NCBI GenBank assembly: GCA_947179485.1
Contig: OX359247.1
Coordinates: 63,151,131 to 63,215,130 of the forward strand
Source: Allacma fusca
Taxonomy: Eukaryota; Arthropoda; Collembola; Symphypleona; Sminthuridae
Direction of reading: 5' to 3'
DNA: 64,000 bases
Part shown: positions 60,191-64,000 of the stretch, piece after piece
Layout: each line of letters starts with the position of its first letter
How positions within the stretch are numbered: the stretch's first letter is position 1
Notes under the pieces: model-generated
Databases searched by the model: none
What the model saw: only the letters and a program-made list of their open reading frames with translations
What the model was told of the DNA's origin: nothing
Position numbers and translations under genes: made by a program

Positions 60191-60649
60191 TTAGAACTGT
60201 AGAGTGTAGCCACCTATACTCGACGTGATTCTTCACATCGGGGAGAATTTGAATCGTATGATTGTTAGCGGTGATTAAATTGTATTGTGTTACTATAGTT
60301 TCTAATTTGTTGTCTTAGTATTACCATATAGCTCAGTAAGTTATTAATTCTGTTAATATTGTTGAGTCATCAAGTTCATCATGTGATAGTGCTTATTGTG
60401 ATTGATTGGTAATCGGTATGTGTAATGTTCTCGTAGCGTCCTAGCGACCTTAATTTATTGGCTAAGAAAATTGTACCTAGGATTATTATGGGACAAGAAA
60501 ATCTGAGTGATTATTCGCCCTTCTCGCGTTTTGTGTATCGGTTTGTAATTTATTTTGCTCTTATAAATTCAAGACGACTTGAGAATTTTGTATTTGGTGT
60601 ATTTGGTTTTCCTGATTTCATATAATATAGAAACATTTCCAAGTTGGAA
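60191..60649. other. spacer between minisatellite arrays
   Basis: No gene recognised. Confidence 0.4.
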
Positions 60650-60812
60650 CACACCCTATTGTATGTGTATTGTATGCCATACCCAATATTGTATGTGTAT
60701 TTTATGTCATACCCCATATTGTATGTGTATTGTATGTCATGCCCCCTATTGTAAGGGTATTGTATGTCATACCCCCTATTGTATGTGTACTGTATGTCAT
60801 ACCCCCTTTTAA
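60650..60812. repeat. 30-bp minisatellite, array 2
   Basis: About five copies of the same unit as array 1, in the same orientation, 590 bp downstream. The two arrays with unlike spacer may come from a duplication or from the untranslated region of one retroelement. Confidence 0.93.
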
Positions 60813-61140
60813 CAGGTGACATGTAATACCTGTATGGCCCCAGTACTGTGTACTGGAATACACTTTCTAAACATAAAGGTATGACTAAGCCCAGTTCCTG
60901 CAACTAGGGCTTAGCCTTTTTATATGCCATGAGTCATAGCAGGCAATCCCAAATATTGTACTAGACCCGACCGTAAACCCTTGCCATAAATGCAAAGGCC
61001 TTTTTCCTTCCCATACACTTGAATTTTGTCTCTTGAGGAGGTTACTCTGCCCAATTCACTCCTGAATAAACTTTTACTACAGTTTTTAACTTTTTTAAAA
61101 TCTGTTCATTTTACAAACCATTTCTTCATTATTCTTCACA
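60813..61140. other. spacer before the satellite
   Basis: No gene recognised; AATAAA near 61,065 only. Confidence 0.35.
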
Positions 61141-64000
61141 GGAAATACACTCAAGCAGTCAGCCAAAGCCCATTTCTCGAATTTAAGATGAATCAAAAAC
61201 CTTAAAAATAGCAATGAAACTGACGTGTCGTTGTTCTGGTCACTTTTTCAGGTGTTTGTTGAACTCGTCCGAATCTCCTCAAACTTTGGAAATACACTCG
61301 GAATGTCTGCCATAGCTCAATTCTAGAATTTTAAATGAATCAAAAAACTTTAAAAATAGCGATTAAAATGAAGAGTTCTTGCTCTGGTCAATTTTTCAGT
61401 TGTTTGCTGAACTCGCCAGAATCTCCTCAAACTTTAGAAATACACTTGGGCAGTCTGCCCAAGATAATTTTTCGAATTTGACACTAATCGAAACAATATA
61501 GATGAAAATAAGGTGTCGCTCTGGTAACTTTTTCAACTGTTTGCTGAACTCGTGAGAATCAAATCCAACTTTGGGAATACACTCCGGCAGTCTGATAGAG
61601 CCCAATTCTTGAATTTGGGATGAATCGAAAAACTTTAAAAATGCAATGAAAATTACGTCGCTCTGCTAACTTTTTCAGGTATTTGCTGAACTTGTGTTAA
61701 TCAGCTCAAACTTTGGCAATACACTCGACCAGTCTCTTCAAGGTCAATTCTCGACTTTGAGATTATTCGAAAAACTGAAAAATGCCATGAAAATGACGTC
61801 GCTCTGGTTATTATTTCAGTTGTTTGCTGAAATCGCCCGAATTTGCTCAAACTTTGGGATTACACACGGGCAGTCTGCCAAAGCTGAATTCTCAAATTTG
61901 AGACGAATCGAAAAACTTTAAAAATGCGATGAAAATGACGTCGCTCTGGTCACTTTTTCAGGTGTTTGCTGAACTCGTGTTAATCACCTCAAACTTCGGC
62001 AACACACTCCGGCACTCTGATAAAACTCAATTCTGGAATTTGGGATGAATCGAAAAACTTTAAAAATGCAATGAAAATGAAGTCGCTCTGGTCACTTTTT
62101 CAGGTGTTTACTGAACTCGTCAGAATCTGCAAAAACTTTGGGAATACACTTGGGCAGTCTGCCAAAACTATATTCTCGACATTGAAATTAATCGAAAAAC
62201 TGAAAACCGCGTTGAAAATGACGTCGCTCTTTTCACTTTTTTAGGTGTTTGCTGAACTCGTCCAATTCTCGAATTTGAGATAAATCGAAAAACTCTAAAA
62301 ATAGCGATTAAAATGACGGCTCGGGGCTCCGGTAACTTTTTCACGTGTTTGCTGAACTTGTGGTAATCTCCTCAAACTTTGGCAATACTTTTGAGCAGTC
62401 TGCACAAAGTCAATTCTCGACTTTGAGATTAATCGAAAAACTAATAAATGCGAAGAAAATGACGTCGCTATGGTTATTATTTCAGGTGTATGCTGAACTC
62501 GCCCGAATATTCTCAAATTTTAGGATTACACGCAGGCAGTTTGCCAAAGCTCAATTCTCGAATTTGGGATGTATCGAAAAACTTTAAAAATGCGATGAAA
62601 TGACGTCGCTCTGGTCACTTTTTCAGGTGTTTGCTGAACTCGTCCCAATTTCCTCAAACTTTGGGAATACATTTAGGCAGTCTGCCAAAGCACAATTCTC
62701 GAAATTGGAATGAATCAAAAAACGAAAACATGCGATAAAAATTACTTTGCTCGAGTCACTTTTTCATTTGTTTGCTGAACTCGTCCGAATCTTCTCAAAC
62801 TTTGGGAATTCACTCGGGTAGTCAGCCAAAGCCCAATTCTCGAATTGGAGATGATTCGAAAAACTTTAAAAATATCGAGGAAAATAAGGTGTCGCACTAT
62901 TAACTTTTTCAGGTGTTTTCTGAACTCGTGAGAATATCCTCCAACTTTGGGAATACACTCCGGCAGTCTGATAAAGCCAAATTCTGTAATTTGGGATGAA
63001 TCGAAAAACTTCAAACATTTAATGAAAATGACGTCGCTCTGGTCATTTTTTCATGTGTTTACAAAACTCGTAAGAATCTCTACAAACTTTGGGAAAACAC
63101 TTGGGCAGTTTGCTAAAGCTATATTCTCGAAATTGAAATTAATCGAAAAACTTTAAAAATATCGAGGAAAATAAGGTGTCGCTCTATTAACTTTTTCAGG
63201 TGTTTGCTGAACTCGTGAGAATATCCTCCAACTTTGGCAATACACTCGACCAGTCTCTTCAAGGTCAATTCTCGACTTTGAGATTATTCGAAAAACTGAA
63301 AAATGCCATGAAAATGACGTCGCTCTGGTTATTATTTCAGTTGTTTGCTGAAATCACCCGAATTTGCTCAAACTTTGGGATTACACACGGGCAGTCTGCC
63401 AAAGCTGAATTCTCAAATTTGAGACGAATCGAAAAACTTTAAAAATGCGATGAAAATGACGTCGCTCTGGTCACTTTTTCAGGTGTTTGCTGAACTCGTG
63501 TTAATCACCTCAAACTTCGGCAACACACTCCGGCACTCTGATAAAACTCAATTCTGGAATTTGGGATGAATCGAAAAACTTTAAAAATGCAATGAAAATG
63601 ACGTCACTCTGGTCATTTTTTCAGGTGTTTACAAAACTCGTCAGAATCTCTACAAACTTTGGGAAAACACTTGGGCAGTTTGCTAAAGCTATATTCTCGA
63701 AATTGAAATTAATCGAAAAACTTTAAAAATATCGAGGAAAATAAGGTGTCGCTCTTTTAACTTTTTCAGGTGTTTGCTGAACTTCGGAGAATATCCCCCA
63801 ACTTTGGGAATACACTCCGGCAGTCTGATAAAACCAAATTCTGTAATTTGGGATGAATCGAAAAACTTCAAAAATGTAATGAAAATGACGTCGCTCTGGT
63901 CACTTTTTCAGATGTTTACTAAACTCGTCAGAATCGCTACAGACTTTGGAATTACACTTGGGCAGTTTGCTAAAGCTATATTCTCGAATTTGAAATTAAT
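61141..64000. repeat. satellite, ~142-bp unit (continues past window)
   Basis: About 20 units. The word GACGTCGCTCTGG recurs at about 61,795, 61,937, 62,077 and 62,220. A unit holds TTTTTCAGGTGTTTGCTGAACT, CTCAAACTTTGGGAATACAC, GGCAGTCTGCCAAAGCTCAA and ATCGAAAAACTTTAAAAATG. These parts match the second half of the 55-59 kb unit, so the two satellites are related. A higher-order copy pair lies at 61,711-62,100 and 63,232-63,621, 1,521 bp apart. Confidence 0.95.

Noticed and set aside
60060-60812. Regular 30-bp repeats resembling a CRISPR array
   Set aside because: The units are contiguous without unique spacers and the window is eukaryotic. They are minisatellites.
61694-63442. Two near-identical 75-80-codon frames (SNFGNTLDQ...) that look like a duplicated gene
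   Set aside because: They lie wholly inside the ~142-bp satellite and duplicate with its higher-order period.

Overview
This is a eukaryotic, almost certainly animal and probably arthropod, genomic window: AT-rich, intron-bearing and crowded with transposons. The evidence is GT-AG introns of about 50-135 bp inside recognisable coding exons (RBM17/SPF45-like, FGD-like), non-LTR, gypsy-like and BEL/Pao retrotransposon remnants, a Tc1/mariner element, many non-autonomous hAT-like elements and long satellites. The species cannot be named from the sequence alone.

Layout. 1.5-5.7 kb: exons of a degraded FGD-type (RhoGEF/PH) gene, interrupted by a repeat element. 6-11 kb: three MITE-like elements and a tandem repeat. 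11.0-14.3 kb: a 3,254-bp block holding RBM17 exons, a 590-bp inverted-repeat element and the left part of a hAT-like MITE; the same block recurs at 30.2-33.4 kb with no difference seen. 14.5-28.1 kb: further MITEs (word families GATAT, TACAAAATAC, ATCCGATCCG, GAACTGAATT), one carrying a fold-back Tc1 element whose empty target site is preserved at 15,986. 28.1-29.6 kb: a coding coiled-coil gene, the best intact gene here. 30.0-33.6 kb: RBM17-like locus with two in-frame stops. 34-41 kb: more inverted-repeat elements, including a CCCTCGC-word element with about 185-bp arms. 42-44 kb: LINE remnants. 44.0-44.7 kb: gypsy integrase tail plus LTR. 44.86-51.2 kb: a short degenerate Maverick/Polinton-like element with 119-bp terminal inverted repeats (penton-like, basic protein, double-jelly-roll capsid and integrase genes, all frameshifted). 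51.5-52.8 kb: BEL/Pao remnant plus LTR. 53.4-55.4 kb: two LINE pieces. 55.4-58.9 kb: ~220-236-bp satellite. 58.9-59.9 kb: retroelement Env remnant. 60.0-60.8 kb: two arrays of a 30-bp minisatellite. 61.1-64.0 kb: ~142-bp satellite related to the first one.

How it works together. Little of the window looks like functioning host gene. The most coherent host unit is the coiled-coil gene followed head-to-tail, about 380 bp later, by the RBM17 start. The rest records mobile-element history. At least eight element families share one design: hAT-like ends (CAGAG or TAGNG start, 8-bp target duplications) followed by arms built from many copies of one short, often self-complementary word, a different word in each family. 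Two other notable structures are the duplication, whose left edge falls exactly at a MITE end, and the Maverick-like element reduced to a capsid-plus-integrase module.
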